From NCBI GenBank assembly GCA_018894445.1, contig JAHIPJ010000220.1:1-7280 (forward strand): DNA of 7,280 nt, given 5' to 3'. Under the pieces are notes generated by a model. The model made no database searches and had not been told where the DNA came from. It worked only from the letters and a program-made list of their open reading frames with translations. This document shows positions 6,725 to 7,280 of the stretch, piece after piece; position 1 is the stretch's first letter; each line of letters starts with the position of its first letter. The translations under genes were made by a program, and so were the position numbers. Source of the DNA: Actinomycetota bacterium (GTDB lineage Bacteria > Actinomycetota > Humimicrobiia > Humimicrobiales > Humimicrobiaceae).

Positions 6725-7280
6725 CTAAGTGCTCACCCGGGCTATATACTCGCCGGTTCTTGTATCAATTTTTATAGTGTCTCCTATATTTATAAATAAA
6801 GGAACCATTACTTTCGCCCCGGTTTCTATCTCTGCAGGTTTAAAGCTTGAACTTACTGTATCGCCCTTGATTCCAGGTTCAGTTTTAATAACTCTGGCTT
6901 CAATAGAAATGGGAAGTTCAACTGATACGGGTCTGCCTTTGTAAAATATAACCGCCAGTTCCATATTTTCCAGTAAATAATCTTTCCGGTCCTCAAGTAT
7001 ATCCTCATTTAACTGGATTTGTTCATATGTTTTAGTATCCATGAAATTATAATATTCATCTTTGTAAAGGTACTGCATTCTTTTTGTTTCCAGTATTGCC
7101 TGCTCCATTTTCTCGCCAGCCCTGAAAGTCTTATCAATAATAGCTCCGGTATTTAAATCCTTTAATTTTGTCCTGACAAAAGCGCCGCCTTTACCAGGCT
7201 TTACGTGCTGAAAATATAATATCTTATACAGCTCGTTATCATAAATTATAGTTAACCCGTTTCTAAAATCACTGGTGCTT
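6725..7280 (-). CDS. efp: Elongation factor P (first one or two codons outside window)
   Basis: EF-P binds between the P and E sites of ribosomes stalled on polyproline and speeds peptide bond formation. The frame is open from the window edge to TAG at 6725-6727 and shows 184 residues starting STSDFRNGLTI, which corresponds to about residue 3 of normal EF-P (MISTNDFRPG). The length would thus be about 186. Visible parts are the KOW-like N-terminal domain with the loop HVKPGKGGAFVRTKL and its modifiable Lys (visible residue 30, about residue 32 in full numbering). Then come TFRAGEKM, MQYLYKDEYYNFMDTKTYEQI and VELPISIEARVIKTEPGIKGDT. The C-terminal domain ends VPLFINIGDTIKIDTRTGEYIARV. The internal ATG at 7108 is the Met of GEKM and not a start. 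The type of Lys modification cannot be told from this window. It is the most upstream visible gene of the block; its promoter lies beyond the right edge. Confidence 0.96.
   Translation of the reverse strand, partial: STSDFRNGLTIIYDNELYKILYFQHVKPGKGGAFVRTKLKDLNTGAIIDKTFRAGEKMEQAILETKRMQYLYKDEYYNFMDTKTYEQIQLNEDILEDRKDYLLENMELAVIFYKGRPVSVELPISIEARVIKTEPGIKGDTVSSSFKPAEIETGAKVMVPLFINIGDTIKIDTRTGEYIARVST

Noticed and set aside
6725..7108. Short 127-residue efp starting at the ATG at 7108
   Set aside because: The frame continues upstream to the window edge with the conserved EF-P N-terminal domain and its KPGKG loop.
1..7280. CRISPR arrays, tRNA or rRNA genes, riboswitches, direct repeats
   Set aside because: None seen; nearly all bases outside 178-213 are coding, and no repeat-spacer pattern or tRNA-like fold was noticed.

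Overview
The window is AT-rich bacterial DNA packed with housekeeping genes. Seven genes lie on the minus strand and are transcribed from the right edge towards the left: efp (start just outside the window), nusB, a short-chain polyprenyl diphosphate synthase (ispA type), tlyA, nadK, recN and pyrG. The largest gap between them is about 33 bases, and three junctions overlap or nearly touch. They are therefore probably one co-transcribed block. At the far left, on the plus strand, lies the 3' end of an IS200/IS605-family element: the tail of tnpB, a probable omega RNA and the hairpin of the element's right end. It runs head-on into the 3' end of pyrG.

Organism: bacterial, low GC, not identifiable to species. 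The efp-nusB-ispA-tlyA-nadK-recN order resembles the Firmicutes/Clostridia cluster but lacks xseA/xseB, dxs and argR, which often sit between these genes. Having pyrG close downstream of tlyA-nadK-recN is the arrangement known from Actinobacteria such as Mycobacterium. A low-GC lineage with that order (for example a deep-branching anaerobic actinobacterial or candidate-phylum group) is a guess only.

Layout: 1-217 is the IS right end; 214-1836 pyrG (TTG start); 1826-3598 recN; 3632-4501 nadK; 4503-5348 tlyA (apparent ATT start); 5354-6262 prenyl synthase; 6293-6700 nusB; 6725-7280 efp (partial). The genes serve translation (EF-P, TlyA), transcription antitermination (NusB), isoprenoid precursors, NADP supply, DNA break repair and CTP synthesis. 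They form a growth-related block rather than one pathway.

No undescribed multi-gene system is visible. Two points merit attention. The IS end appears to supply the stop codon of pyrG, with an omega RNA whose guide would derive from the pyrG 3' end. The tlyA gene has a full-length family match but no ATG, GTG or TTG start; a well-placed Shine-Dalgarno sequence points to ATT.
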